This document shows, piece by piece, positions 1 through 8,648 of a DNA stretch of 64,000 nt. Source of the stretch: Carnobacterium_A sp049673005 (GTDB taxonomy: Bacteria > Bacillota > Bacilli > Lactobacillales > Carnobacteriaceae); contig NZ_JBATXB010000123.1 in assembly GCF_049673005.1 (NCBI RefSeq), positions 1-64,000 on the forward strand, given 5' to 3'. Positions within the stretch are counted from its first letter, which is position 1. Each line of letters begins with the position of its first letter. The notes beneath the pieces were generated by a model that was given only the letters and a program-made list of their open reading frames with translations, made no database searches and had not been told where the DNA came from. The position numbers and the translations under genes are program-made.

Positions 1-126
1 TACTAAATGAATTTTGTCATAGGACTTTAGAACGATTTGTATGTGGTTACTTAGACTGAATCATTATTTTTCTCACCTTCATTTTAACACGAACCTATAA
101 ACTGAGGTAGTAAAACACCATAGTAC

Positions 127-155
127 AAAAAAACAGTCCTCTTTAAGAAGAACTG
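127..155 (-). terminator. Rho-independent terminator of uvrA
   Basis: Reading the minus strand, an imperfect stem (CAGTTCTTC against GAGGACTG, with G-U pairs) is followed directly by seven T residues. It lies about 30 bases after the uvrA stop codon. Nothing else recognisable lies between it and the left window edge. Confidence 0.7.
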
Positions 156-183
156 CTTTGTCTTACTATTTTTTTAGAGTGAA

Positions 184-3027
184 TTATTCAGTCGTACGAT
201 TTTTATCTCTTGTTAATATTTTATGCAAGTAATGCCCTGTATAACTATTTTTTGCTTTAGCAATTTTTTCAGGCGTACCAGTCGCCAAAATAGTTCCACC
301 ACCTGCTCCTCCTTCAGGACCAAGATCAATAATGTAGTCAGCTGTTTTTATAACATCTAAATTATGTTCAATCACTAAAACGGTATTTCCAGCTTCAACT
401 AAACGATTTAACACGTGCAGCAAACGGGAAATATCTTCTGTATGCAGTCCTGTAGTTGGTTCATCTAGAATATAAAAATTCTTTCCATCAGACCTCTTAT
501 GCAGTTCGCTAGCTAATTTCATTCGTTGGGCTTCTCCGCCGGATAAAGTAGTTGCAGGTTGGCCTAATGTAACATATCCTAAACCAACATCTATAATCGT
601 TTCTAGTTTACGATGAATTTTGGGAATGTGTTCAAAAAAGGTAACGGCTTCTTCGATTGTCATTCCCAGCACATCAGAAATATTCTTACCTTTGTAACGA
701 ACTTCTAGCGTTTCTGAGTTGTATCTTGTGCCATGACAGATTTCACAAGGGACATAAACATCTGGTAGAAAGTGCATTTCAATTTTTAGAATACCATCTC
801 CTCTACACGCTTCACAACGTCCACCTTTTACATTAAAACTAAAGCGCCCTTTTTTATATCCTCTAATTTTGGCTTCATTTGTAGAAGCAAATAAATCACG
901 AATATCATCAAAAACACTTGTATAAGTCGCTGGATTACTTCTCGGGGTTCTTCCAATTGGACTTTGATCAATGTTTATTATTTTTTCTAATTTTTCATAT
1001 CCTGTCATTTTCTTGAATTTCCCTGGTTTTTGTTTAGAACGATTCAGCTCACGAGATAAAGCTTTTTTCAAAATTGAATTAACCAGTGTACTTTTCCCGG
1101 ATCCTGAAACACCTGTCACCGCGACAAAACGTCCTAAAGGAAAATCAACAGTCAAGTTCTTCAAGTTATTTTCAGCTGCACCCGTAATACGAATAGCGCC
1201 TTTATCTTCATCACGACGAGTTTTGGGTACAGGAATAAATTTCCTTCCCGACAAGTAAGCTCCTGTTAATGATTTTTCATTATTTTTAACTTCTTCTGGA
1301 GTACCAAAGGCTACAATTTCTCCACCTTTTTCGCCAGCACCTGGTCCAATATCAATCAAATAGTCTGCTGCTAGCATGGTATCTTCATCGTGTTCAACAA
1401 CAATCAATGTATTTCCCAAGTCGCGCATTTTTTTCAACGAATCAATTAAACGATTATTGTCTCGTTGATGTAACCCTATTGAAGGTTCATCTAAAATATA
1501 TAAAACTCCTGATAGATTAGACCCAATTTGAGTAGCTAATCTAATTCGTTGTGCTTCTCCACCTGATAACGTACCAGACATACGGCTCAATGTCAGATAA
1601 TTTAATCCTACATTGCTCAAGAAATGTAAACGATCATGAACTTCTTTTAGAATCGGTTTAGCAATCATGCTCTCTTGATTTGAAAGAACTAGGTTATCAA
1701 AGAATTCAATAGCTCCCTCAATGGGGTAATTATTAACTTCACCGATATCTTTACCATCAACTTTCACTGATAAAGCTTGTCTATTCAATCGTTTGCCATT
1801 ACATGTTTGGCAAGTTAATTCGGTCATATATAAACGCATTTGATCCCTTGTAAAATCACTATTGGTTTCTTTATAGCGTCTACTAATATTTCGAATAACA
1901 CCTTCGAAAGGAATATCAACATCTCGAATACCGCCAAAATCATTTTTATAGTGAAAATGGAATAATTCATCTTTTGAACCATCTAAAACAAATCGTTGTT
2001 CTTTTTCAGTCAATTTTTCAAATGGTGTATCTAAATCAATACCAAATTTAGTACATGCTTGTTCTAATAATTGTGGATAATAATTTGAACTGATTGGTTT
2101 CCATGGTGCAATTGCTCCTTCTCTAAGAGTCAGTGATTTTTCTGGAATGATGAGGTCCGTATCTACTTCAAGTTTTATCCCTAAACCATCACAATCGTCA
2201 CAAGCCCCAAACGGAGCATTAAAAGAAAACAAGCGTGGTTCTAATTCACCAACTGTAAATCCACAGTATGGACAAGCGTAGTGTTCACTAAAGAGCACTT
2301 CTTCTTGCTCCAGCACGTCAGCTATAGCATACCCTTCTGCCAACCGAAGTGCCGCTTCGAAAGAATCAAATAAACGTGACCGTATCCCTTCTTTAATTAC
2401 AATCCTATCAATGACGATATCAATATCATGTTTTTTGTTCTTTTCTAATTCAATATCATCCGAGATATCATAAATCTCTTTATCCACACGTAGACGAACG
2501 TATCCTTCACTTTTTATCTTCTCAAATATTTTTTTATGCTGACCTTTTTTTCCAACTACAATAGGGGCTAAAATTTGGATTCTCGTTTTATCTGGGTATT
2601 CAAGTACGCGGTCTACCATTTGTTCAACCGTTTGGCTTGTAATCTCGGTCCCATCATTAGGACAAATCGGATGTCCTACTCGAGCATAAAGAAGACGAAG
2701 ATAGTCATTAATCTCAGTCACGGTCCCAACCGTTGAACGAGGATTCTTGCTTGTTGTTTTTTGATCAATAGAAATAGCTGGACTTAAGCCATCGATACTA
2801 TCAACATCCGGTTTATCCATTTGACCTAAAAATTGTCGCGCGTAAGAAGATAAACTTTCTACATAGCGTCTCTGGCCTTCCGCGTATAACGTATCAAACG
2901 CTAACGAACTTTTCCCAGAGCCAGACAAGCCAGTCAGTACAACTAATTTATCTCTAGGAATAGTGACATCGATATTTTTCAAGTTATGTGAACGTGCGCC
3001 ATGGATTACAATTTTATCATTTCGCAT
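184..3027 (-). CDS. uvrA: Excinuclease ABC subunit A (UvrA)
   Basis: UvrA is the damage-recognition ATPase of nucleotide excision repair; it loads UvrB on distorted DNA. The 947-residue protein has the full family layout: Walker A at 33-40, first zinc finger (C252, C255, C276, C279), first ABC signature LSGGEAQR at 487-494, second Walker A at 639-647, second zinc finger (C738, C741, C761, C764) and second signature at 828-835. Length matches ordinary UvrA (about 940-960 residues), not the shorter UvrA2 type. ATG at 3027 has an AAGGAAG ribosome site. A match to the LexA/DinR box stands upstream, so damage induction is likely. The usual partner uvrB is not next to it in this window. Confidence 0.97.
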   Translation of the reverse strand: MRNDKIVIHGARSHNLKNIDVTIPRDKLVVLTGLSGSGKSSLAFDTLYAEGQRRYVESLSSYARQFLGQMDKPDVDSIDGLSPAISIDQKTTSKNPRSTVGTVTEINDYLRLLYARVGHPICPNDGTEITSQTVEQMVDRVLEYPDKTRIQILAPIVVGKKGQHKKIFEKIKSEGYVRLRVDKEIYDISDDIELEKNKKHDIDIVIDRIVIKEGIRSRLFDSFEAALRLAEGYAIADVLEQEEVLFSEHYACPYCGFTVGELEPRLFSFNAPFGACDDCDGLGIKLEVDTDLIIPEKSLTLREGAIAPWKPISSNYYPQLLEQACTKFGIDLDTPFEKLTEKEQRFVLDGSKDELFHFHYKNDFGGIRDVDIPFEGVIRNISRRYKETNSDFTRDQMRLYMTELTCQTCNGKRLNRQALSVKVDGKDIGEVNNYPIEGAIEFFDNLVLSNQESMIAKPILKEVHDRLHFLSNVGLNYLTLSRMSGTLSGGEAQRIRLATQIGSNLSGVLYILDEPSIGLHQRDNNRLIDSLKKMRDLGNTLIVVEHDEDTMLAADYLIDIGPGAGEKGGEIVAFGTPEEVKNNEKSLTGAYLSGRKFIPVPKTRRDEDKGAIRITGAAENNLKNLTVDFPLGRFVAVTGVSGSGKSTLVNSILKKALSRELNRSKQKPGKFKKMTGYEKLEKIINIDQSPIGRTPRSNPATYTSVFDDIRDLFASTNEAKIRGYKKGRFSFNVKGGRCEACRGDGILKIEMHFLPDVYVPCEICHGTRYNSETLEVRYKGKNISDVLGMTIEEAVTFFEHIPKIHRKLETIIDVGLGYVTLGQPATTLSGGEAQRMKLASELHKRSDGKNFYILDEPTTGLHTEDISRLLHVLNRLVEAGNTVLVIEHNLDVIKTADYIIDLGPEGGAGGGTILATGTPEKIAKAKNSYTGHYLHKILTRDKNRTTE

Positions 3028-3104
3028 ATAATTTCTTCCTTTACGATGGATTTTATATCGGTTCTATCTTTTATTAGACTCTCTCTTAATGTACCGCAAA
3101 CCAC

Positions 3105-3138
3105 AAAAGATAGGATAGCAAAATGCCTCCTATCTTTT
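3105..3138 (-). other. Perfect hairpin in the uvrA 5' leader
   Basis: An 11-bp perfect inverted repeat (AAAAGATAGGA at 3105-3115, its complement at 3128-3138) with a 12-base loop. It lies only a few bases downstream of the uvrA -10 box, so it would form the very 5' end of the uvrA mRNA. It has only four T residues behind it. It may end read-through from the upstream HD-domain gene, or act as a 5' stabilising stem. Confidence 0.5.
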
Positions 3139-3151
3139 ACTTCTATATACT

Positions 3152-3157
3152 ATTATA
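3152..3157 (-). promoter_or_regulatory. uvrA promoter, extended -10
   Basis: The minus strand reads TGTTATAAT, a consensus -10 box with the TGn extension. The -35 region (TTCGTT, 3175-3180) is poor and overlaps the SOS box, which suits a promoter occluded by LexA. Confidence 0.65.
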
Positions 3158-3176
3158 ACATATCTAACTACTAAAA

Positions 3177-3190
3177 CGAACGTTTGTTCA
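3177..3190. promoter_or_regulatory. LexA/DinR SOS box upstream of uvrA
   Basis: The sequence CGAACGTTTGTTCA contains GAAC-N4-GTTC, the Gram-positive SOS box core. It sits over the -35 region of the uvrA promoter, the expected place for LexA repression. It also lies just before the stop codon of the upstream HD-domain gene (3195). Confidence 0.75.
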
Positions 3191-3194
3191 TTTT

Positions 3195-3827
3195 TTATTC
3201 GCTCAAAATTCGTTGCGATATTTTTTGAAGTTGAGTTTGATTAGTAAAATCTCCACTTAATAAATCTGGCAATATATCTGTCAAAAAGTATTGAACACTA
3301 CTTAAATGACTAAATTGTAAGATTGTTTTTAAAGACTCTTCATAAATTTCAGTAAAAATATTTTCTGGATTTCCTTTTTGTATTTCACCAAATGATTCAT
3401 ACATAAGGTCGACTTTATCAGCGACTGATAGAATTTGACCTTCGAGTGATTCATCTTTTCCTTCTTTTAATCGTTTTGAATAAACCGCTTGAAATTCTTT
3501 AGGTATCTCATTTTTTATGAAATTCTCAGTCATTGATTCTTCGACATCTCCAAGCATTTCTCTTAATTGGGGTGTTGCATATTTCACCGGTGTTTTAATA
3601 TCTCCAATAAAAAGCTCTGAGTAATCATGGTTAAGGGCTTTTTCATAGAGTGAACGCCAGTCAATTGCATTTCCTTTCTGTTCTTCTACTGTTCCCAAAA
3701 ATTGTGCGATTTTCGTCACCTTAAAAGAATGAGCAGCAACTGAATGCTCTTCATATTTAAATTTCCCTGGACATCGAACAATACTCTCTAAATCACTAAG
3801 ACTTTTGATATACTGGTGCATTCCCAT
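3195..3827 (-). CDS. YfbR-like HD-domain 5'-nucleotidase
   Basis: This 210-residue protein is an HD-superfamily metal-dependent phosphohydrolase resembling E. coli YfbR, which dephosphorylates deoxynucleoside 5'-monophosphates. Visible metal ligands are H33 in the EHSVAAHS stretch, H67-D68, and a late Asp at 137 (SVADKVD). The segment NHDYSELFIGDIKTPVKY (66-83) closely follows the YfbR motif. ATG at 3827 has an AAGGATGA ribosome site. It stands alone between the ArsR gene and uvrA, with no product-linked neighbour. Family membership is clear; the natural substrate is inferred. Confidence 0.8.
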   Translation of the reverse strand: MGMHQYIKSLSDLESIVRCPGKFKYEEHSVAAHSFKVTKIAQFLGTVEEQKGNAIDWRSLYEKALNHDYSELFIGDIKTPVKYATPQLREMLGDVEESMTENFIKNEIPKEFQAVYSKRLKEGKDESLEGQILSVADKVDLMYESFGEIQKGNPENIFTEIYEESLKTILQFSHLSSVQYFLTDILPDLLSGDFTNQTQLQKISQRILSE

Positions 3828-3870
3828 TAGCGCTCATCCTTTTCTAACTAAATTTTTATTATCCTAACAT

Positions 3871-3908
3871 AAATAAGCTACTAAAGCAAAATACCATTTA
3901 GCTTATTT
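3871..3908 (-). terminator. Possible terminator after the arsR gene
   Basis: A perfect 10-bp repeat AAATAAGCTA / TAGCTTATTT with an 18-base loop lies 15 bases past the repressor stop. The stem is AT-rich and no U-tract follows on the minus strand, so termination would be weak; it could instead be a leader hairpin for the next gene. Confidence 0.35.
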
Positions 3909-3923
3909 AATGACAAAGCCTAT

Positions 3924-4286
3924 CTATTTCTCGTTCTCTTCTTTAATGTGAACAATTCCTTGATCCAAAATACTGTACACATGGTTATCCATCTGGCTAT
4001 ATAACATTGACTTGCCTTTTCGCTGTGATTTCACTAAACGAGCCGTTTTTAAAACTTTTAACTGATGTGAAACAGCTGATTGTTCCATGTCCATAACCTT
4101 AGCAATTGTACCAACATTTAATTCTTGATTTTCTAAGAGATATAAAATAGCAATCCGTGTTGGGTCGCTAATAATTTTAAATAACTTGCTGACTTGTTGA
4201 ATAGTTTTATCATCTAATAATAGTGCTTCTTGCTTATTCATAGGTAGTCTCCCACTCTTTACCGGACAACATTCCGTTTTTTTCAA
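3924..4286 (-). CDS. ArsR/SmtB-family metal-sensing repressor
   Basis: A winged-helix repressor of 120 residues. The recognition helix region reads EQSAVSHQLKVLK (68-80). The last helix carries D100, H102, H113 and E116, the exact DxH-x10-H-x2-E spacing of the SmtB/CzrA alpha-5 zinc site, so it is expected to release DNA on binding zinc or cobalt. The start at 4286 is TTG; an alternative ATG at 4241 has a GGGAG ribosome site about 8 bases upstream and would remove an N-terminal Cys pair (C6, C7). No metal efflux gene lies beside it, so its targets are elsewhere. The family is certain, the metal inferred. Confidence 0.85.
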   Translation of the reverse strand: MKKTECCPVKSGRLPMNKQEALLLDDKTIQQVSKLFKIISDPTRIAILYLLENQELNVGTIAKVMDMEQSAVSHQLKVLKTARLVKSQRKGKSMLYSQMDNHVYSILDQGIVHIKEENEK

Positions 4287-4340
4287 TTAACCTATTTTAA
4301 CATACCTTTATTACATTTCATGCTTTCTACCTTAGCCTAT

Positions 4341-4394
4341 AAAAAAACTGTTATTTAAGTTACTCCATTAGGAACAACTTAAACAACAGTTTTC
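4341..4394 (-). terminator. Terminator of the first pst operon
   Basis: Minus strand: AAAACTGTT...AACAGTTTT outer stem plus inner TTAAGTT/AACTTAA stem, followed by seven T residues. It lies 10 bases after the phoU stop and closes the pstSCAB1B2-phoU unit. Confidence 0.9.
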
Positions 4395-4403
4395 TATTGA
4401 CTA

Positions 4404-5090
4404 TTAAGATTCTGGAAAATGATCATTTTTATTGTGTGTATTTAATTCCGCCATCTTACCGGTATTTAAATAAATAATCCATTCAGAAATGTTGGTAACA
4501 TAGTCGCCTATCCGTTCAATATATCCAGCAACCAACATGTAATCTGTTGCTCCTAAAACAATTTCTGGATCGTTCTTCATTTGGTGGATACAAGCCTTAT
4601 AGATTTTTTTAAAATCTTGATCTACTTCAATATCTTTTAGAGCTACTTCCTTCGCTTTAATAGCGTCCGAAACAACATAAGCCTGTAAGACATCTTGAAC
4701 CATAACTTTAACTTTTTCAGACATTTCTGCAATCTTTGCTTCTATCTCATAGTCTCTTTTATTCCCTTTTACTCGAATCGTTGATTTTGCAATACTAACT
4801 GCATGATCTCCCATTCTTTCTAAGTCAGAACTAGCCTTCATAATTGTAACAATTTTTCGTAAGTCAGTTGTGACCGGTTGTTGTAAAGCAATTAATTCAA
4901 AGCATTTATTTTCTAAATCTGCTTCATCTTTATTAATAGCACTATCACCAGCAATCACTTCTTTAGCTAGTTCTTTATCGTGATTAACGAAAGCTTTTAC
5001 AGACTTATAGATTGCCTCATTTACAGCTTTTCCCATTTGAAAAAAATGGATGTGCAAGTCATTAAGGTCTTCTTCAAATACACGTCTCAC
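4404..5090 (-). CDS. phoU: Phosphate transport regulator PhoU (copy 1)
   Basis: PhoU links the Pst transporter to the PhoR/PhoP kinase pair and prevents excess phosphate uptake. The 228-residue all-helical protein shows the two internal PhoU repeats, each with a metal-binding E-R-x-x-D-type motif: SDLERMGDHA near residue 90 and YIERIGDYV near 190. The start at 5090 is GTG, with GGGGTGAT as ribosome site. It is the last gene of the first pst operon, 49 bases after pstB, followed by a strong terminator. It is clearly paralogous to the second PhoU at 9806-10474. Confidence 0.95.
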   Translation of the reverse strand: MRRVFEEDLNDLHIHFFQMGKAVNEAIYKSVKAFVNHDKELAKEVIAGDSAINKDEADLENKCFELIALQQPVTTDLRKIVTIMKASSDLERMGDHAVSIAKSTIRVKGNKRDYEIEAKIAEMSEKVKVMVQDVLQAYVVSDAIKAKEVALKDIEVDQDFKKIYKACIHQMKNDPEIVLGATDYMLVAGYIERIGDYVTNISEWIIYLNTGKMAELNTHNKNDHFPES

Positions 5091-5139
5091 TAACTATCAC
5101 CCCTATTAATCTATCGTTGATATTCATTATACCTAATAT

Positions 5140-5904
5140 TTACCCAAAACGTCCAGAGATATAATCTTCCGTTTCCTTTTTTCGAGGATTCGTAAATAGT
5201 TGTCTTGTTTCACCGTGTTCAATTAAATGACCATCTAAGAAAAAGGCCGTTTTATCCGAAATACGTGATGCTTGCTGCATGTTATGTGTAACAATAATCA
5301 TCGTATAATCTTTTTTTAATTCTAATAACATTCGCTCAATCTTACCACTAGAAACTGGATCCAATGCACTAGTCGGCTCATCTAATAGGATGATAGAAGG
5401 TTCGACAGCTAAGACTCTAGCAATACAGACTCTTTGTTGTTGTCCTCCAGATAACGCTAAAGCACTCTTTGATAACTTATCTTTAACGTCATCCCAAACT
5501 GCCGCTTTTCTTAAACTCATTTCTACTATTTCAGCAATTTTATTTTTATCTTTCATTCCTGCAATTCTTAATCCATAAGCAACATTTTCAAAAATGGAAA
5601 ATGGAAATGGATTCGGTTGCTGAAATACCATTCCTATTTTCTTTCTCAATTCTACCGTGTCCATCTTAGGACTGTAGATATCCTTGTTCTCAAAGTTTAC
5701 ATTTCCAGTTATCGTTACATCTGGAATTAAATCATTCATCCGGTTTAACGTTCTTAAGTACGTTGACTTACCACATCCACTTGGTCCAATTAACGCAGTA
5801 ATTTCATTAGGTGAAAAATCTAACGAAACACCTTTTAACGCTTCTTTTTTCCCATAATATAGATGAACATCATTAGATTCGATAATGTACTTTTCTTTTT
5901 CCAT
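5140..5904 (-). CDS. pstB: Phosphate ABC transporter ATPase PstB (first operon, distal copy)
   Basis: ATP-binding subunit of the high-affinity phosphate importer. The 254 residues carry Walker A GPSGCGKST (40-48), Q-loop FQQPNPFP near 94-101, signature LSGGQQQR (151-158) and Walker B/D-loop DEPTSALDP (175-183). The tail DYISGRFG is typical of PstB. It lies 11 bases after another pstB gene and before phoU; operons with two PstB genes are also known from Bacillus subtilis (pstBA, pstBB). Its ribosome site is AGGAGAG. Whether the two ATPases form a heterodimer is not visible here. Confidence 0.96.
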   Translation of the reverse strand: MEKEKYIIESNDVHLYYGKKEALKGVSLDFSPNEITALIGPSGCGKSTYLRTLNRMNDLIPDVTITGNVNFENKDIYSPKMDTVELRKKIGMVFQQPNPFPFSIFENVAYGLRIAGMKDKNKIAEIVEMSLRKAAVWDDVKDKLSKSALALSGGQQQRVCIARVLAVEPSIILLDEPTSALDPVSSGKIERMLLELKKDYTMIIVTHNMQQASRISDKTAFFLDGHLIEHGETRQLFTNPRKKETEDYISGRFG

Positions 5905-5915
5905 CTGATTCTCTC

Positions 5916-6722
5916 CTAACCAAAGTTACCTGAAACATAGTCCTCAGTTGATTGTATTTTAGGTCTTGTAAATACTTTTCTTGTTTCATCGTATTCAATC
6001 ACATTCCCTAGATAAAAGAATGCAGTATAGTCACTAATTCTCGATGCTTGTTGCATATTATGAGTTACGATAATAATGGAATACTTTTCTTTTAATTGCA
6101 ACAAGGTCTCTTCTACTTGGCTTGTAGAGATTGGATCCAAAGCACTTGCAGGTTCATCCAGCAATAAAACGTCTGGTTTTAAAGCTATAGCGCGAGCAAT
6201 ACATAGACGCTGTTGTTGTCCACCTGATAATGCTAAAGCATTTTTATGAAGATCGTCTTTTACCTGTTCCCATAGAGCCGCTTGTTTCAAACTCGTTTCT
6301 ACCGCTTCATCCAATGTATTTTTATCTTTAATTCCATGGCGTTTCAAAGCAAAACTAATATTGTCATAGATAGATTTGCTAAAAGGATTTGGTCGTTGAA
6401 AAACCATTCCAATATTCTTTCTCATTTCGTAAACATCTGTCTCAGGTGTATTAATATCTTTCCCATGATACAATATTTCTCCAGTTACTCTAGCAATCTG
6501 GATTTCATCATTCATTCGATTCAATGAACGCAAATAAGTTGATTTCCCACAACCACTAGGTCCAATTAAAGAGGTTATTTTATTTTCTTCAAATTCTAGG
6601 GATACGCCTTTGATAGCTTCATTTTGCCCGTACCACACATGTAGGTCTTTAGTAGACAAATCAACTGGCACACCAGGTTTCATTCTTATGATATTCGTTT
6701 TAAGGTCTATCTGTTCTGGCAT
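5916..6722 (-). CDS. pstB: Phosphate ABC transporter ATPase PstB (first operon, proximal copy)
   Basis: Second ATPase of the first phosphate transporter, 268 residues, with a 20-residue N-terminal extension relative to the neighbouring copy. Walker A GPSGCGKST is at 54-62, signature LSGGQQQR at 165-172, and the D-loop reads DEPASALDP where the other two PstBs here have DEPTSALDP. The Q-loop has FQRPNPFS in place of FQQPNPFP. ATG at 6722 has an AAGGAGGG ribosome site. It follows pstA by 40 bases and precedes the other pstB by 11. Confidence 0.96.
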   Translation of the reverse strand: MPEQIDLKTNIIRMKPGVPVDLSTKDLHVWYGQNEAIKGVSLEFEENKITSLIGPSGCGKSTYLRSLNRMNDEIQIARVTGEILYHGKDINTPETDVYEMRKNIGMVFQRPNPFSKSIYDNISFALKRHGIKDKNTLDEAVETSLKQAALWEQVKDDLHKNALALSGGQQQRLCIARAIALKPDVLLLDEPASALDPISTSQVEETLLQLKEKYSIIIVTHNMQQASRISDYTAFFYLGNVIEYDETRKVFTRPKIQSTEDYVSGNFG

Positions 6723-6762
6723 TTTTTACCCTCCTTAGCTATTGTTGCTACTTCGTTCTGCT

Positions 6763-7647
6763 CTAGCCTGCAGTAATTTTTTTCTGTAATTTTTTACCTA
6801 GATAACGAGCACCTAAATTAAACAACAAGACAGAAATGATTAGTACTGCCGAAGCACCTGCTGAAACTTGTGCTCCATCTGGCATAACACCTTCACTGTT
6901 AATTTTCCAAATATGAACGGCTAATGTTTCAGCCGGACGCATCACATTTAAAGGACTTGAAATAGACATTGGGTTCCAATTTGTAAAGTCTAATGCAGGC
7001 GCACTCTGACCTGCTGTATAAATTAAAGCAGCAGCTTCACCAAAAATTCGCCCAGCAGCTAGAATCATCCCTGTTATTATCCCAGGTAATGCAGCCGGTA
7101 AAACTACCAGATTAACGGTTTCCCATCTTGATAAACCTAGTGCTAGCCCCGCCTCACGTTGTGTTAATGGGATCGCATTGAGTGAATCTTCAATCGTTCT
7201 TGTCAAAAGCGGAAGATTAAATAACGTTAATGCCATTGCTCCTGAAAGAATGGAGAAACCTAATCCCCATTGTAAAACAAATAGTAAAAACCCAAACAAT
7301 CCAACAACAACAGAAGGCAACGAACTTAAAACTTCAATAATAGTCCGTATGAAATCTGTTAATAGATTTTTTTTCGCATACTCTGATAAATAGATAGCAG
7401 CACCCAAAGAAATTGGAGTACTAATGAGCATCGTTAAAATAAGTAGGTAAAATGAATTGTACAACTGGATAACTATTCCTCCACCTGTTTGAAAAGATCT
7501 CGATGGTGTTGTTAAAAATTCCCATGAAATTTGTGGAACTCCTCGCCATAAAATAAAGGCTAGCAAACTAAATAAAATTAAAACAATTACTCCAGCCATC
7601 GCGTATAAAAAACCGACAGCGATTTTATCTATCTTTTTGGCGTTCAT
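6763..7647 (-). CDS. pstA: Phosphate ABC transporter permease PstA (first operon)
   Basis: One of the two membrane permease subunits of the Pst importer. The 294-residue protein shows about six hydrophobic segments and the cytoplasmic coupling motif EAGLALGLSRWETVNLVVLP near residues 166-185, which contacts PstB. Its ATG is one base past the pstC stop, so the two permease genes are almost certainly translationally coupled. A 40-base gap leads to the first pstB. Confidence 0.95.
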   Translation of the reverse strand: MNAKKIDKIAVGFLYAMAGVIVLILFSLLAFILWRGVPQISWEFLTTPSRSFQTGGGIVIQLYNSFYLLILTMLISTPISLGAAIYLSEYAKKNLLTDFIRTIIEVLSSLPSVVVGLFGFLLFVLQWGLGFSILSGAMALTLFNLPLLTRTIEDSLNAIPLTQREAGLALGLSRWETVNLVVLPAALPGIITGMILAAGRIFGEAAALIYTAGQSAPALDFTNWNPMSISSPLNVMRPAETLAVHIWKINSEGVMPDGAQVSAGASAVLIISVLLFNLGARYLGKKLQKKITAG

Positions 7648-7648
7648 A

Positions 7649-8569
7649 TTAGTTCATAGCCCCTTTCTTTCCAATCCAGCGGGTTAAAATATTGAAGAAT
7701 AAAGCCATTAATAAAAGGATTAGTGCTAATGACCATAGAACGTCATTTTCAAGTGTTCCCATCACTGTATTCCCCATATTCATCGTTAAAATACTCGTTA
7801 ATGTGGAAGCAGGTGTAATCAAACTGGTTGGCATCAATGCCGCATTCCCGATAACCATTTGAACTGCTAAAGCCTCGCCAAAAGCACGAGCCATTCCAAA
7901 TACAACAGCAGTCAACAATCCTGGAGTTGCACTTCTTAAAACCACCTTATAAATCGTTTGCCACCTTGTTGCACCTAAAGCCAATGAAGCTTCTCGGTAA
8001 TAACGAGGAACAGACTTTAATGTGTCTACAGACATACTCGTGACTGTTGGCAGTATCATAACAAATAATACGATCGCCGCCGAGATTATACCAAATCCAC
8101 TTCCACCAAACGTATTTCGCATAAAGGGTACGACTACAGATAATCCAATAAATCCGTAAACAACTGAAGGGATACCTACTAATAATTCAATAACCGGTTG
8201 TAAGATTTTCTTTCCAATTGTTGGTGAAATTTCGGTCATAAAAATAGCAGCTCCAATTGCAAATGGAGTAGCTACTGCTGCTGAAATTAGCGTGACAATA
8301 AACGATCCAGCAATCATAGGCAACGCCCCGGTTAACGGCTTCCCATTTTCTCCTACACTTCCAGGATTCCAAACGGTTCCTGTCAGGAAATCTACTACTG
8401 ACACTCCATCTTTAGTAAAAGTTGAAATCCCTTTACTTGCAACGAAGTATAATATGGATAATACGACAAAAACGATAAATGCAATACATAAAAAACTAAT
8501 TGTTTTCCCTATTTTTTCAAGTCTGCTCTTACCAGAATGTTTTGCTATTTTTTTTTGAATATCTTCCAA
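7649..8569 (-). CDS. pstC: Phosphate ABC transporter permease PstC (first operon)
   Basis: Permease partner of PstA, 306 residues. A charged N-terminus precedes the first membrane segment (about 28-50); the EAA-type coupling loop reads REASLALGATRWQTIYKVVL near 192-211. The start is TTG at 8569, supported by a GGAGGG ribosome site; there is no better ATG upstream of the first membrane segment. It follows pstS by 79 bases. Confidence 0.95.
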   Translation of the reverse strand: MEDIQKKIAKHSGKSRLEKIGKTISFLCIAFIVFVVLSILYFVASKGISTFTKDGVSVVDFLTGTVWNPGSVGENGKPLTGALPMIAGSFIVTLISAAVATPFAIGAAIFMTEISPTIGKKILQPVIELLVGIPSVVYGFIGLSVVVPFMRNTFGGSGFGIISAAIVLFVMILPTVTSMSVDTLKSVPRYYREASLALGATRWQTIYKVVLRSATPGLLTAVVFGMARAFGEALAVQMVIGNAALMPTSLITPASTLTSILTMNMGNTVMGTLENDVLWSLALILLLMALFFNILTRWIGKKGAMN

Positions 8570-8648
8570 AAGAAGCCCTCCTCTTATTCTCTCTCACTAC
8601 CTATGAAAAGATACTTAGTCTATTTTAAATTCTTTTCAATTAATCGTT

